A stretch of 64,000 nucleotides of DNA. It comes from Flavobacteriaceae bacterium LSUCC0859. GTDB taxonomy: Bacteria > Bacteroidota > Bacteroidia > Flavobacteriales > Flavobacteriaceae. How positions within the stretch are numbered: the first letter of the stretch is position 1; the number at the start of each line of letters is the position of its first letter. Position numbers and translations under genes: made by a program. The notes under the pieces were generated by a model. That model was not told where the DNA came from. It ran no database searches and saw only the letters and a list, made by a program, of their open reading frames with translations. Where the stretch lies: positions 552,659 through 616,658 of the forward strand of contig JAKOGP010000001.1 of NCBI GenBank assembly GCA_022239325.1. The letters are read 5' to 3'. Shown here piece by piece: positions 43,826-52,951 of the stretch.

Positions 43826-44566
43826 CTAATTAACCCAATGTAATGTTCTTCTAATTATTGTATAACCGAAACCATCTGGCATAATAGAATTCATTTTAGA
43901 TTTTGAAGCCATCTTTTGGTAAGGATTATCCTCTTTAAAGGACAAATAATTCATGGCGTCAACTAAGTTTTCAAATCCATCTCTTGTGAAGATCGATGCT
44001 TTACTGGCATTCCCTTTCGGGTGAATTCTTGTGTGTACACCCCAACTATCAAGTTTCGTTAATTTTTGATTAGCCAAATGAATTCCTTTCCATAATGTCT
44101 TATTTTCACTAACAAATGCAGAAATATCTTCAGGCCTTCCATAGTTAAAAATTGTAAAATTTGTTTTATCGCCATTTATGCTTTCTTCATTTTGATAAAA
44201 TCTTATAGATATTATTTCACGAATCCCTTCGGTACTGATATCTTGAGGTGTTAAATTAAGGAAACTTGTATCCCATTTTTGGTCTCCTGAAAAAGCTTGC
44301 TCTATATTTTCAAATGTATTAACTATTAAATAGTTTGCTTCTGTAGCGGCTTTATCAACCCCGATTGATTTCATTAAGCCCCAACCTGTCATTCTGCCAG
44401 CATCTATCTCTTTCTTTGCTACTTTAGACCAATAATCTATTTCTAATCTTTCAAATTCTTCCTGATCTTCCGGAAGAACCTTTAAATACATGTGCATAGA
44501 AACTTGCTTTTGAGCAAGCATTGAAGTTGTAAAGACAATAGCTAAAAAAAATAAAAATTTTCTCAT
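43826..44566 (-). CDS. Secreted two-domain protein, copy A
   Basis: The open frame continues to 44593, but the ATG at 44564-44566 gives a clean signal peptide (MRKFLFFLAIVFTTSMLAQ) and a 246-residue product. It is a paralogue of the gene at 42.3-43.1 kb: EFERLEIDYWSK, YGRPEDISAFVSENKTLW, RIHPKG and SKMNSIMPDGFGYT match block by block. The upstream sequences of the two copies also match (TTAATTGGTTA and TTGCAAT blocks), showing that promoter and gene were duplicated together. Function unknown. Confidence 0.7.
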   Translation of the reverse strand: MRKFLFFLAIVFTTSMLAQKQVSMHMYLKVLPEDQEEFERLEIDYWSKVAKKEIDAGRMTGWGLMKSIGVDKAATEANYLIVNTFENIEQAFSGDQKWDTSFLNLTPQDISTEGIREIISIRFYQNEESINGDKTNFTIFNYGRPEDISAFVSENKTLWKGIHLANQKLTKLDSWGVHTRIHPKGNASKASIFTRDGFENLVDAMNYLSFKEDNPYQKMASKSKMNSIMPDGFGYTIIRRTLHWVN

Positions 44567-44831
44567 AATTGATTTATTTAATTGGTTAGTCAATAAATAT
44601 ATTAAATATATAATTGCAATACAATATTATAATCTATTTTTAAAATAAAGTTAAAACACACTCCTATTAATGATCGAATTGTATTAGAAGTTTTTAACCT
44701 ATGTATTTTAGTGAAATGAGTTATGCCTATGGCACTAGCTTTTTAGGCTCGCTTTTACTATTATGTGATTAAGGAATGTTTTGTTGAAGGAAAATCTAAT
44801 TTATTTCATTCTTAGATATATAAAACAAAAA

Positions 44832-44855
44832 AAGCCAATTCATTGCTGAATTGGC
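44832..44855 (-). terminator. Rho-independent terminator of tRNA-Asp
   Basis: A perfect 10-bp stem (AGCCAATTCA/TGAATTGGCT) with a TTGC loop. On the minus strand it is followed by TTTTTTTGTTTT. Between it and the two-domain secreted protein at 44566 lie about 260 bp of AT-rich DNA without any gene. Confidence 0.85.
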
Positions 44856-44865
44856 TTTCGCTTTT

Positions 44866-44940
44866 GCGGTCTGGACGAGACTCGAACTCGCGACCTCCTG
44901 CGTGACAGGCAGGCATTCTAACCAACTGAACTACCAAACC
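44866..44940 (-). tRNA. tRNA-Asp (anticodon GUC)
   Basis: On the minus strand a 75-nt cloverleaf: acceptor GGTTTGG/CCAGACC, anticodon stem CCTGC/GCAGG with loop CTGTCAC and anticodon GTC, T-loop GTTCGAGTC. Discriminator G at 44866; CCA is not encoded. It borders the AT-rich accessory stretch. Confidence 0.95.
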
Positions 44941-44955
44941 TCGCGTTAGCGGTTG

Positions 44956-44986
44956 CAAATATACAACGCTTATTTAATTGTGCAAA
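44956..44986 (-). promoter_or_regulatory. Promoter of tRNA-Asp
   Basis: Minus strand: TTTG (44983-44986), 19 bp, TATATTTG (44956-44963), a textbook Bacteroidota sigma-ABfr promoter, ending 15 bp before the tRNA. Confidence 0.85.
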
Positions 44987-45033
44987 CAAAAAATGAAGAA
45001 AAAGTACAAATAATGTACATGCCCGGGAGGGCC

Positions 45034-45069
45034 AAAAAAAAAGGCTACCCCATATTAGAGCAGCCTTTT
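45034..45069 (-). terminator. Rho-independent terminator of trxA
   Basis: AAAAGGCT (45039-45046) pairs with AGCCTTTT (45062-45069) around a 15-base loop; on the minus strand a run of T follows. It lies 27 bp after the trxA stop codon. Confidence 0.55.
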
Positions 45070-45095
45070 AGCTTATTGTGCTTTACAACAGCTAT

Positions 45096-45413
45096 TTACA
45101 TGGCTGCGTCAATAGCGTCTGTGTAAGCCTGCTTGGGAGAAACCCCTACTTGTCTGCTTACAATTTCACCGTTTTTAAACACCAATACGGTTGGAATGTT
45201 ACGTACCCCATATTTGGCCGCAAATTCTTGGTTGGCGTCTACGTCTACTTTTCCAACTACTGCTTTACCTTCGTATTCGTTGCTCACCTCATCTATAATA
45301 GGTCCAACCATTCTACAGGGTCCGCACCAGGCAGCCCAAAAGTCTACCACTACAGGTTTATCACTTTTTAAAACTACCTCTTCAAAAGTAGCGTCTGTTA
45401 TTTCTAATGCCAT
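45096..45413 (-). CDS. trxA: Thioredoxin
   Basis: A 105-residue thioredoxin with the active site WCGPC (VVVDFWAAWCGPCRMVGP, cysteines about C30/C33), buried aspartate D24 region, cis-proline in VRNIPTVLVF, and GV near the C terminus. It reduces disulphides in the cytoplasm. A -7 element TAAATTTG (minus strand, 45437-45444) precedes it. It lies 100 bp downstream of the dnaE stop on the same strand. Confidence 0.95.
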   Translation of the reverse strand: MALEITDATFEEVVLKSDKPVVVDFWAAWCGPCRMVGPIIDEVSNEYEGKAVVGKVDVDANQEFAAKYGVRNIPTVLVFKNGEIVSRQVGVSPKQAYTDAIDAAM

Positions 45414-45514
45414 GATATATGTTTTTAAATATGATACAAATTTACGTTTTTATTTTACTTTTTGCGCTTTGCTAGCTGCGGCATTTACTTATGGAACCAT
45501 AAGCTAGTCTTATG

Positions 45515-48500
45515 CTAGTTTAAACTGTAATGAATATCTCTGGCTTCCAGGGCCTGAATGAGCTCATTAGAAATACCTATTTTTTGCTTGCGACTTATAA
45601 AATCTAATTTGGTTTCATCCTCCATATCATAAAGACTAAAATGAAGGGCCAGGTCTCCTGGATGGTCTTTAAGCAGGCTTTGCATACTTTCTATCTGGGG
45701 GGTAGCCAGGTGGTCTAAACGCAGTTTAATGGTAAGCTTCTTTGTGAAATTCTCCAGGATGTCCTGCAGCTGATAAAACTGGTTGTACTGCAGCCTTGGG
45801 TCGCCCTGTTTTCCGGTTTCCCTGTTTGTCCAGCCCTCTTTAACTACTACCTTACAGAAGATAAAGGAGTTTACAATTAAAAAATGCCTAAAGCGCAAAT
45901 ACTCTTCTCCAAAAATTCTAAACTCATAACTATCCGTATAGTCTTCTACCGTAAAGGCTGCCCAGCCCTTGCCGTTCTTAGACACCCGGTGTTGCACCTC
46001 AGACACTACTCCTGCAAAAGCCAGCTCCCTATTTACATAGCTTTGTAAGTCATTAAAAAAGGAGAGCTGGGCATTTGTAAAACTGCTAATTTCTGTTTTG
46101 TAATCGTCCAAGGGATGCCCAGAAATATAGATCCCTACCACTTCTTTTTCTTGCTTGAGTTTTTCCATGGTACCCCATTCTGGGCAAGGAGGCACCTCTG
46201 GCTCAGGAATTTGAATGTCGCTAGACTCACCAAATAAACTCACCTGGGCAGAGTTTTCATTTTCCTGAAAACGAGCGCCGTACTTCATTACCTTTTCTAA
46301 AAAGGTACCAGACTCCCCTTGCACGTGAAAATACTGGGCCCTATGTACGCCTCCAAAGGAGTCAAAGCCCCCAGCAAGTGCTAAATTTTCGAAGGCTTTT
46401 TTGTTGGCGGCACGTAAATCTATACGCTTGGTTAGATCAAATACCGATCGGTATAATCCATTTTCTTTGCGCTGCTCTACTATGGTTTCTACCGCGCCAC
46501 GGCCCACGCCTTTTATGGCTCCCATACCAAAACGTATGGCACCTTGCGCGTTTACCGCAAATTTATAAAAGGACTCGTTCACATCTGGGCCCAATACCTG
46601 CAAGCCCATGCGCTTACATTCTTCCATAAAGAAGGTCACCTGCTTTATGTCATTCATATTATTAGAAAGTACCGCAGCCATATACTCTGCTGGGTAGTGG
46701 GCCTTCAAATAAGCTGTTTGATAGGCAATATAGGCGTAGCAGGTAGAGTGAGACTTGTTAAAGGCGTAGGAAGCAAAAGCCTCCCAATCTTTCCATATTT
46801 TTTCTAAAACCGCTACCGGGTGGCCTAATTTTTCACCGCCATTTAAAAATTGAGGCTTGAGTTTTTCTAGCAAGGCAAATATTTTCTTCCCCATGGCTTT
46901 TCTCAGTACGTCTGCCTCCCCCTTGGAAAAACCAGCTAGTTTTTGAGAAAGTAGCATCACCTGCTCCTGGTAGACCGTAATTCCATAGGTTTCCTTGAGA
47001 TACTCCTCCATTTCTGGAAGGTCATAACTAATCTCTTCGTCTCCGTGTTTACGGGCAATAAAACTTGGAATATACTCCATTGGGCCCGGTCTGTAAAGGG
47101 CGTTCATGGCAATAAGGTCGTCAAATACCGTGGGTTTTAGGTCTTTTAAATGCTTTTGCATACCTACAGATTCATACTGGAATACCCCTACGGTGTCTCC
47201 ACGCTGGAAGAGTTCATAAGTTTTGGCGTCATCCAAAGGAAAATCGTCCGGCACCAAGTGAATGTTGTGTTTGGCCTTTACGATTTTTACCGTGTCTTTA
47301 ATGAGTGTCAGGGTTTTAAGACCCAAGAAGTCCATTTTCAAAAGACCGGCGTCCTCTACCACCGAGTTGTCAAACTGGGTCACATAGAGGTCAGAATCTT
47401 TAGCTGTAGCCACTGGCACATAATTGGTAATGTCGCCAGGAGTAATAATCACCCCACAGGCGTGTATCCCTGTGTTTCTGAGAGAACCTTCTAAAACCCG
47501 AGCCATATTAAGAGTTTCTGCCTCCAAGTCTGGCCCGTCTGCAATGTTTAGTAACTCATTCACCTTTTCTAGATCTTCTGCCCTAAAGTTCTTTTTAAGC
47601 TCTGCCTCAGAATAGCCAAAAATCTTAGCAAGCTTAGACATATTAGGCAGCAGCTTAGCAATACGGTCTGCATCATTGAGTGGCAAATCTAAAACCCTAG
47701 CCGTGTCCCTAATAGATGACTTGGCCGCCATGGTACCATAGGTAATAATCTGAGCCACCTGATTGGCCCCGTATTTTTGGATTACATAGTCCATGACCCG
47801 GCCCCTACCTTCGTCGTCAAAGTCAATGTCTATATCCGGCATGGACACCCTATCTGGGTTTAGGAAACGCTCAAAAAGTAAGTCGTATTTTAGCGGGTCT
47901 ATATTGGTAATCCAAAGACAATAGGCCACCACAGATCCTGCGGCAGACCCCCTACCCGGCCCCACAGAGACCTCCATCTCCCTAGCAGCCCTTATAAAAT
48001 CCTCTACAATTAAGAAATACCCAGGGTAGCCAGAATTTTCAATGGTCTGCAACTCAAAGTCCAGTCGCTCCTCAATTTCTGGGGTAATCTCCCCGTATCT
48101 TTTTTTAGCCCCCTGATAGGTAATATGTCTTAAATAGGCATTTTCCCCGCGCTTGCCTCCGTCTGTGGCGTCTTCTGCCACCTTAAAAGACTCTGGAATC
48201 TCAAAGGCAGGAAGCAAAACGTCCCTAGCCAATTCAAAGGGTTCTATTTGAGCCGCAATTTTATAAGTGTTTTCAATAGCCTGAGGCAGGTCTGAAAACA
48301 ATTCTTTCATGGCAGCTGCAGACTTAAAATAATACTCCTGATTGGGCAATCCATATCTGTACCCTCTGCCTTTCCCTATAGGCGTGGCCTGTTTCTCGCC
48401 ATCTTTCACACAAAGCAAAATATCATGGGCATTGGCCTCTCCCTTGGCCCCGTAATAAGTGTTGTTAGTGGCTACCAAAGACACCCCATGTTTTTTTGCC

Positions 48501-49900
48501 ATAGGAATCAAAGTCTGATTTACCCGGTCTTCGTCTTCCTGTCCGTGGCGCATGATTTCTATATAAAAATCTGCCCCAAAAGTCTCTTTCCACCAAAGTA
48601 AAGCCTCCTCTGCCTGTGTGGCGCCCACATTTAAAATTTTAGCCGCCAACTCTCCGTATAAATTTCCAGAGAGCACAATAAGGTCTTCTTTATACTGTTC
48701 CACCAGAGACTTGTCTATTCTTGGAACATAGTAAAAACCATTGGTGTAGGCCAAAGAAGACAATTTAGCCAAATTGTGATAGCCTTTTTTATTCTTTGCT
48801 AGAAACACCATTTGGTATCCGTAGTCCTTCAGGTTTTTGTTGGTGTGATCTTCACACACAAAAAATTCACAGCCCACAATAGGTTTTATAGGGGTACCCT
48901 TCAGGGGCTCTCCCGCCTGTTCTGCCTCCTTGTGCTGGGCTGCAATTTTCGCATTATGCCCCTTCACTTCTTTTACAAAATGAAAGGCACCCATTAGGTT
49001 GGCGTGATCTGTTAAGGCCACTGCAGGCATGTCTTGTGCGGCTGCCTGAGCCACCAAATCTTTCACGCTCATGGTAGACTGAAGCACAGAGAACTGAGAG
49101 TGGTTGTGAAGGTGTACAAAGGGAGCGTCTTCCAGCTGCTCCAGGTTTTCTCTAATATCTTGTTTGCTGGGGGTGTCATGTTGGGGTGTAGCCTGCGCTG
49201 CTTGCAGCTTGGCCGATGCCTCTTTTAAATTCACATGCACCAAGCCTATCCCTTGCATAGGGCTGGGATTGGCCGCTTCATAATCTTGATAATAGTGGGC
49301 AGGAGCTCCCAATTTCTCAAGCGGATAATGCTTTAACCTCAACAATTCAAGAAAACAGCGGCTGGTGGCTTCTACGTCTGCGGTAGCGTTGTGAGCCTCT
49401 GAAAAAGGAACCCCAAACAGATGCTCGTGCAATTCTGTAAGGGTGGGTAGCTTAAACTTACCACCACGTCCACCGGGAATTTGGCACATCATAGCCGTCT
49501 CTTCTGTACAGGTATCCAAGACTGGTTTTTGTACCAAAGGATTTTCTATCCCCGCCCTGTGAAACTCTGCCCCCATGATATTGAGGTCAAAGCCCACGTT
49601 CTGCCCTACTACAAAATGTGACTTTTTTAAAGCTTCCTGAAAGCGCTCCAAAACCTCTAAAAGCGCCAAGCCGTCTGTCTGGGCTAGAAGCGTAGAAATT
49701 CCGTGAATTTGTTCTGCCTCATAGGGCACCTCAAAACCGTCTGGCACTACCAAATAATCTCCATGCTCCATAAGGTTCCCCATGGCGTCATGTAGCTGCC
49801 AGGCAATCTGAATACATCGAGGCCAGTTGTCCGTATCGGTTACTGGGGCGTTCCATCTCTTAGGTAATCCGGTGGTTTCCGTGTCAAAAATTAAATACAT
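45515..49900 (-). CDS. dnaE: DNA polymerase III alpha subunit with fused N-terminal 3'-5' exonuclease
   Basis: From the ATG at 49900 (1461 residues; the open frame runs 22 codons further but lacks sense there) the N terminus is a DnaQ-like exonuclease: DTETTGLPKRW (ExoI), VVGQNVGFDLNIM (ExoII), HNATADVEATSR (ExoIII). Then follow a PHP domain (VHLHNHSQFSVLQ, LTDHANLMGAF), the C-family polymerase palm with SVGPGRGSAAGSV and the catalytic aspartates in MPDIDIDFDDEGR, finger domain (YQEQVMLLSQ), and a C-terminal OB fold. This is the replicative polymerase. The fused exonuclease replaces a separate DnaQ in Bacteroidota. Confidence 0.94.
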   Translation of the reverse strand: MYLIFDTETTGLPKRWNAPVTDTDNWPRCIQIAWQLHDAMGNLMEHGDYLVVPDGFEVPYEAEQIHGISTLLAQTDGLALLEVLERFQEALKKSHFVVGQNVGFDLNIMGAEFHRAGIENPLVQKPVLDTCTEETAMMCQIPGGRGGKFKLPTLTELHEHLFGVPFSEAHNATADVEATSRCFLELLRLKHYPLEKLGAPAHYYQDYEAANPSPMQGIGLVHVNLKEASAKLQAAQATPQHDTPSKQDIRENLEQLEDAPFVHLHNHSQFSVLQSTMSVKDLVAQAAAQDMPAVALTDHANLMGAFHFVKEVKGHNAKIAAQHKEAEQAGEPLKGTPIKPIVGCEFFVCEDHTNKNLKDYGYQMVFLAKNKKGYHNLAKLSSLAYTNGFYYVPRIDKSLVEQYKEDLIVLSGNLYGELAAKILNVGATQAEEALLWWKETFGADFYIEIMRHGQEDEDRVNQTLIPMAKKHGVSLVATNNTYYGAKGEANAHDILLCVKDGEKQATPIGKGRGYRYGLPNQEYYFKSAAAMKELFSDLPQAIENTYKIAAQIEPFELARDVLLPAFEIPESFKVAEDATDGGKRGENAYLRHITYQGAKKRYGEITPEIEERLDFELQTIENSGYPGYFLIVEDFIRAAREMEVSVGPGRGSAAGSVVAYCLWITNIDPLKYDLLFERFLNPDRVSMPDIDIDFDDEGRGRVMDYVIQKYGANQVAQIITYGTMAAKSSIRDTARVLDLPLNDADRIAKLLPNMSKLAKIFGYSEAELKKNFRAEDLEKVNELLNIADGPDLEAETLNMARVLEGSLRNTGIHACGVIITPGDITNYVPVATAKDSDLYVTQFDNSVVEDAGLLKMDFLGLKTLTLIKDTVKIVKAKHNIHLVPDDFPLDDAKTYELFQRGDTVGVFQYESVGMQKHLKDLKPTVFDDLIAMNALYRPGPMEYIPSFIARKHGDEEISYDLPEMEEYLKETYGITVYQEQVMLLSQKLAGFSKGEADVLRKAMGKKIFALLEKLKPQFLNGGEKLGHPVAVLEKIWKDWEAFASYAFNKSHSTCYAYIAYQTAYLKAHYPAEYMAAVLSNNMNDIKQVTFFMEECKRMGLQVLGPDVNESFYKFAVNAQGAIRFGMGAIKGVGRGAVETIVEQRKENGLYRSVFDLTKRIDLRAANKKAFENLALAGGFDSFGGVHRAQYFHVQGESGTFLEKVMKYGARFQENENSAQVSLFGESSDIQIPEPEVPPCPEWGTMEKLKQEKEVVGIYISGHPLDDYKTEISSFTNAQLSFFNDLQSYVNRELAFAGVVSEVQHRVSKNGKGWAAFTVEDYTDSYEFRIFGEEYLRFRHFLIVNSFIFCKVVVKEGWTNRETGKQGDPRLQYNQFYQLQDILENFTKKLTIKLRLDHLATPQIESMQSLLKDHPGDLALHFSLYDMEDETKLDFISRKQKIGISNELIQALEARDIHYSLN

Positions 49901-50047
49901 CTGGGCAGTTTTTCTATGGCAAATGGTGCAAAAGCGAAAAGTAAAATTAACCAAAAGCCACCGCAATCAAAAAGGGGGTTGTTAGAAGTTATTAACCTCC
50001 TGTACATGACCCAAACCAATAAAGCTTAATGAATTAAAAACGAATGG

Positions 50048-50077
50048 TTTGTAAATCACAAAAAAAGGCTATATTTG
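50048..50077 (+). promoter_or_regulatory. Promoter of rpsP-rimM
   Basis: TTTG (50048-50051), 18 bp, TATATTTG (50070-50077). The expected start is near 50084, leaving a leader of about 64 bases before rpsP that contains a short GGGT/ACCC stem (50119-50131). The 180-bp gap to dnaE is otherwise AT-rich. Confidence 0.8.
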
Positions 50078-50147
50078 CAGCCTCTTAATTGAGAAAACTA
50101 AAAAGAATTAATAACCAAGGGTCGGGCACCCTACAAATTAATGTGAT

Positions 50148-50753
50148 ATGCCAGTTAAAATTAGATTACAAAGACACGGTAAAAAAGGAAAACCATTTTA
50201 TTGGATCGTTGCAGCAGACGCAAGAGCAAAAAGAGATGGTAAATTTTTAGACAAATTAGGAATCTACAACCCAAACACCAACCCAGCTACTATTGAATTA
50301 GACGTAGATGGTGCTGTAAAATGGTTAAACAATGGAGCGCAGCCTTCAGACACAGCCAAGCGTTTATTGTCTTACAAAGGAGCCTTATTAAAGCACCACC
50401 TTTTAGGAGGAGTTAGAAAAGGAGCCCTTACAGAGGAGCAAGCAGAAGAAAAATTCAATGCTTGGGTAGCAGATAAAGACGCAGCAATTGCTGCTAAAGT
50501 GTCTGGTTTATCTAAAGAGCAAGAAGCAGAAAAAGCGAAAGCATTGGCTGCAGAAAAAGCAGTAAACGACAAACGTATTGCTGACGCACAAGCCTTAGAA
50601 GCAGAAGCTGCTGCAGAAGTAGCTGCTGCAGAGGAAGCTACTGAAGAAGTAGTTGCAGAAGAAGCTACTGAAGAAGTAGTTGCAGAAGAAGCTACTGCTA
50701 CTGAAGAAGCGCCTGCTGCTGAAGAAGCCAGCGAAGACACTAAAGAAGCTTAA
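50148..50753 (+). CDS. rpsP: 30S ribosomal protein S16 with long acidic C-terminal extension
   Basis: A 201-residue protein. Residues 1 to about 80 are S16 (MPVKIRLQRHGKKGKPFYWI and GIYNPNTNPATIELDVDGAV). After it comes a charged, alanine/glutamate-rich tail of about 110 residues, a probable helical region followed by repeats of EEATEEVVA. Normal bacterial S16 is about 80-90 residues; extended S16 occurs in Bacteroidota. rimM, needed for 30S maturation, follows 12 bp downstream, and a strong promoter precedes the gene. Confidence 0.92.
   Translation: MPVKIRLQRHGKKGKPFYWIVAADARAKRDGKFLDKLGIYNPNTNPATIELDVDGAVKWLNNGAQPSDTAKRLLSYKGALLKHHLLGGVRKGALTEEQAEEKFNAWVADKDAAIAAKVSGLSKEQEAEKAKALAAEKAVNDKRIADAQALEAEAAAEVAAAEEATEEVVAEEATEEVVAEEATATEEAPAAEEASEDTKEA
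50634..50696 (+). repeat. 27-bp tandem repeat in rpsP
   Basis: Two perfect copies of a 27-bp unit (50634-50660 and 50661-50687) plus a 9-bp partial third copy, encoding the 9-residue unit EATEEVVAE. It lies within the acidic tail of S16, in frame, so copy-number change would keep the reading frame. Confidence 0.85.
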
Positions 50754-50765
50754 TCTAAAACAAAG

Positions 50766-51299
50766 ATGCGTAAGGAAGATTGTTTCTACTTAGGCAAAAT
50801 TGTTTCAAAATACAGTTTTAAAGGGGAAGTGCTCATTAAGCTAGACGCAGATGAGCCTGAACTTTACGAAAATATGGAATCAGTGTTTGTCTCTCTTAGA
50901 GACAGCCTGGTTCCATTTTTTATTGAAAAATCTTCCCTACACAAATCTAGCCTGCTTAGGGTCCGTTTTGAAGAAGTTCAGGACGAGGCTGCTGCAGACA
51001 AACTCATGGGAGCAGAACTATACCTACCCCTCACCCTATTGCCTAAACTCACAGGTAATAAATTTTACTATCACGAGGTCATTGGATTTTCACTCCTAGA
51101 CGGGGTTCATGGAAATATTGGTGAGATTATCGGGGTAAACGACTCCGTCTCTCAGGCGCTTTTTATAGCCAAAAAAGGAGACAAAGAATTACTTATTCCC
51201 ATAACAGACCAGATTATCACTAAGGTAGACCGAGAAAACAAAGCCATAGAAGTAAGTACACCAGAAGGTTTGGTGGCACTTTATTTAGGGGATTCTTAA
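50766..51299 (+). CDS. rimM: Ribosome maturation factor RimM
   Basis: A 177-residue protein with the RimM N-terminal beta barrel (YLGKIVSKYSFKGEVLIKLD) and PRC-like C-terminal barrel (FYYHEVIGFSLLDGVHGNIG and LLIPITDQIITKVDRENKA). RimM assists 16S processing and binds S19 in the 30S head. It directly follows rpsP, the usual order in bacteria. Confidence 0.94.
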   Translation: MRKEDCFYLGKIVSKYSFKGEVLIKLDADEPELYENMESVFVSLRDSLVPFFIEKSSLHKSSLLRVRFEEVQDEAAADKLMGAELYLPLTLLPKLTGNKFYYHEVIGFSLLDGVHGNIGEIIGVNDSVSQALFIAKKGDKELLIPITDQIITKVDRENKAIEVSTPEGLVALYLGDS

Positions 51300-51368
51300 G
51301 TTGTTGGTCTAAAATCTAATTAAGCTTTTTTAAAAAATGTGTAGTTTTAAGTGATTAATTTTTCACTT

Positions 51369-52838
51369 ATGAAGTCTTACCTTTCTTTTTTATGTCTGTC
51401 TTTAGTCTTTTTAACCGGCTGCAAACAACCGCTAGAAGTCGCAACCAACACCCCTTCTCACAGAGAAAATAACCCCAATATTATTCTTATCCTCACGGAC
51501 GACCAAGGCTATGCAGATCTGGGTGTTTTTGGTGCTAAAGACTTTGAAACACCCCATTTAGACCAAATGGCTCAAGAAGGAGCACTACTCACACAGTACT
51601 ACGCACCACAGGCGGTTTGCTCTGCTTCCAGAGCAGGAATTCTTACGGGTTGTTATCCCAATAGAATAGGTATTCACAATGCCTTTATGCCAGAGGCTAA
51701 AAAAGGCTTAAACCCCGCAGAACTCACCATGGCAGAGATGCTTAAAGCCAAGGGGTATGCTACTGCTATATATGGAAAATGGCATTTGGGAGACGCCCCT
51801 GAATTTCTTCCCAATGCGCACGGATTTGACGACTATTTTGGCATACCTTACTCCAATGACATGTGGCCGCTTCACCCACAGCAGGGGCCTGTTTTTAATT
51901 TTAAAGCACTTCCTTTATTAGAGAATGGCAGCGTATTAGACACCCTCACAGACCAAACGGAACTCACCACCCAACTCACCCAAAGGGCGGTCCAATTTAT
52001 TGAAGAAAAAAAGGAGCAGCCTTTCTTTTTGTATGTGGCCCATCCCCAGCCTCATGTTCCCCTCTATGTTTCTGAAAAATTTAAAGGAAAGTCTAAAAAT
52101 GGGCTGTACGGAGACGTGATTATGGAATTGGATTGGTCTGTGGGAGAGATACTTAAAGCACTTAAAAACAACGGACTAGAGGAAGACACCATGGTTATTT
52201 TCACTTCAGACAACGGACCTTGGCTCGCTTACGGTAATCACGCAGGTAGTGCAACACCTCTAAGAGAAGGAAAAGGCACCGCTTGGGAAGGGGGCCAAAG
52301 GGAACCATTTGTAGTGAAATATCCTAGAAAAATTCCTGCAGGGAGTCTCATACATACCCCTGTTATGGGAATAGACCTACTGCCAACAATAGCAGCCCTT
52401 ACAGGAGGTGAATTGCCTGAGCACCCTATAGATGGTAAAAATGTCTTACCCATACTCACAGGAGAAAGCCAAGAAAGCCCTCAAGAAGCCTATTTCTTTT
52501 ACTACAGAGTCAATGAGCTTTTTGGGGTGCGCTATGGAGACTGGAAAATGTATTTTCCACACACCTATAGAACCATGGCAGGGCAGCCTCAAGGGGCAGA
52601 CGGTTTGCCTGGCCAATACGCCTTTATACCTATGAAAGAAATAGAATTGTACCACCTGCCCACAGACGCAGGAGAACGCACCAATGTGGCGCAGTTTCAT
52701 CCAGAGGTAGTAGAAAAAATAGAGTCCTTGGCCGCCCAAATGAGGCTGCGTTTGGGAGACGCACTTAGGGGGCAAGTGGGAACAGAAACAAGGCCGTCAG
52801 GCTTTGTTTCACCGCCCAATACCACTGTGAAAGAGTAG
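51369..52838 (+). CDS. Sulfatase lipoprotein (arylsulfatase type I)
   Basis: From the ATG at 51369 (489 residues; a GTG six codons upstream is less likely) the protein has a lipoprotein signal with lipidated C18 in SLVFLTGC. The catalytic cysteine, to be converted to formylglycine, is C84 in AVCSASRAGILTG (motif CxAxR), with metal-binding DDQGYADLG, GKWHLGD and TSDNGPWLAYGNH. Type I sulfatases with an A in the motif need a radical SAM activase, not visible in this window. Likely substrate is a sulfated polysaccharide; the exact one is unknown. Confidence 0.92.
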   Translation: MKSYLSFLCLSLVFLTGCKQPLEVATNTPSHRENNPNIILILTDDQGYADLGVFGAKDFETPHLDQMAQEGALLTQYYAPQAVCSASRAGILTGCYPNRIGIHNAFMPEAKKGLNPAELTMAEMLKAKGYATAIYGKWHLGDAPEFLPNAHGFDDYFGIPYSNDMWPLHPQQGPVFNFKALPLLENGSVLDTLTDQTELTTQLTQRAVQFIEEKKEQPFFLYVAHPQPHVPLYVSEKFKGKSKNGLYGDVIMELDWSVGEILKALKNNGLEEDTMVIFTSDNGPWLAYGNHAGSATPLREGKGTAWEGGQREPFVVKYPRKIPAGSLIHTPVMGIDLLPTIAALTGGELPEHPIDGKNVLPILTGESQESPQEAYFFYYRVNELFGVRYGDWKMYFPHTYRTMAGQPQGADGLPGQYAFIPMKEIELYHLPTDAGERTNVAQFHPEVVEKIESLAAQMRLRLGDALRGQVGTETRPSGFVSPPNTTVKE

Positions 52839-52951
52839 GGGTGATTCCACAAAAAAATATATAGGCTTCAATAAAAACTACTCCAATCGCTAGCGCGAAA
52901 ATAAGGGATTTAATCTCCTCATTATTGGGTTCTTCATCTTATTTTTGTGTC

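Noticed and set aside
44866..44940. tRNA-Asp as an integration site for the AT-rich stretch to its left
   Set aside because: No copy of the tRNA 3' end is seen near 39.1 kb or elsewhere in the stretch, and there is no integrase gene.
50372..50740. Long minus-strand frame of 122 codons, rich in alanine and serine, across rpsP
   Set aside because: It is the mirror of the repetitive GAA/GCT codons of the S16 tail; no independent signals.
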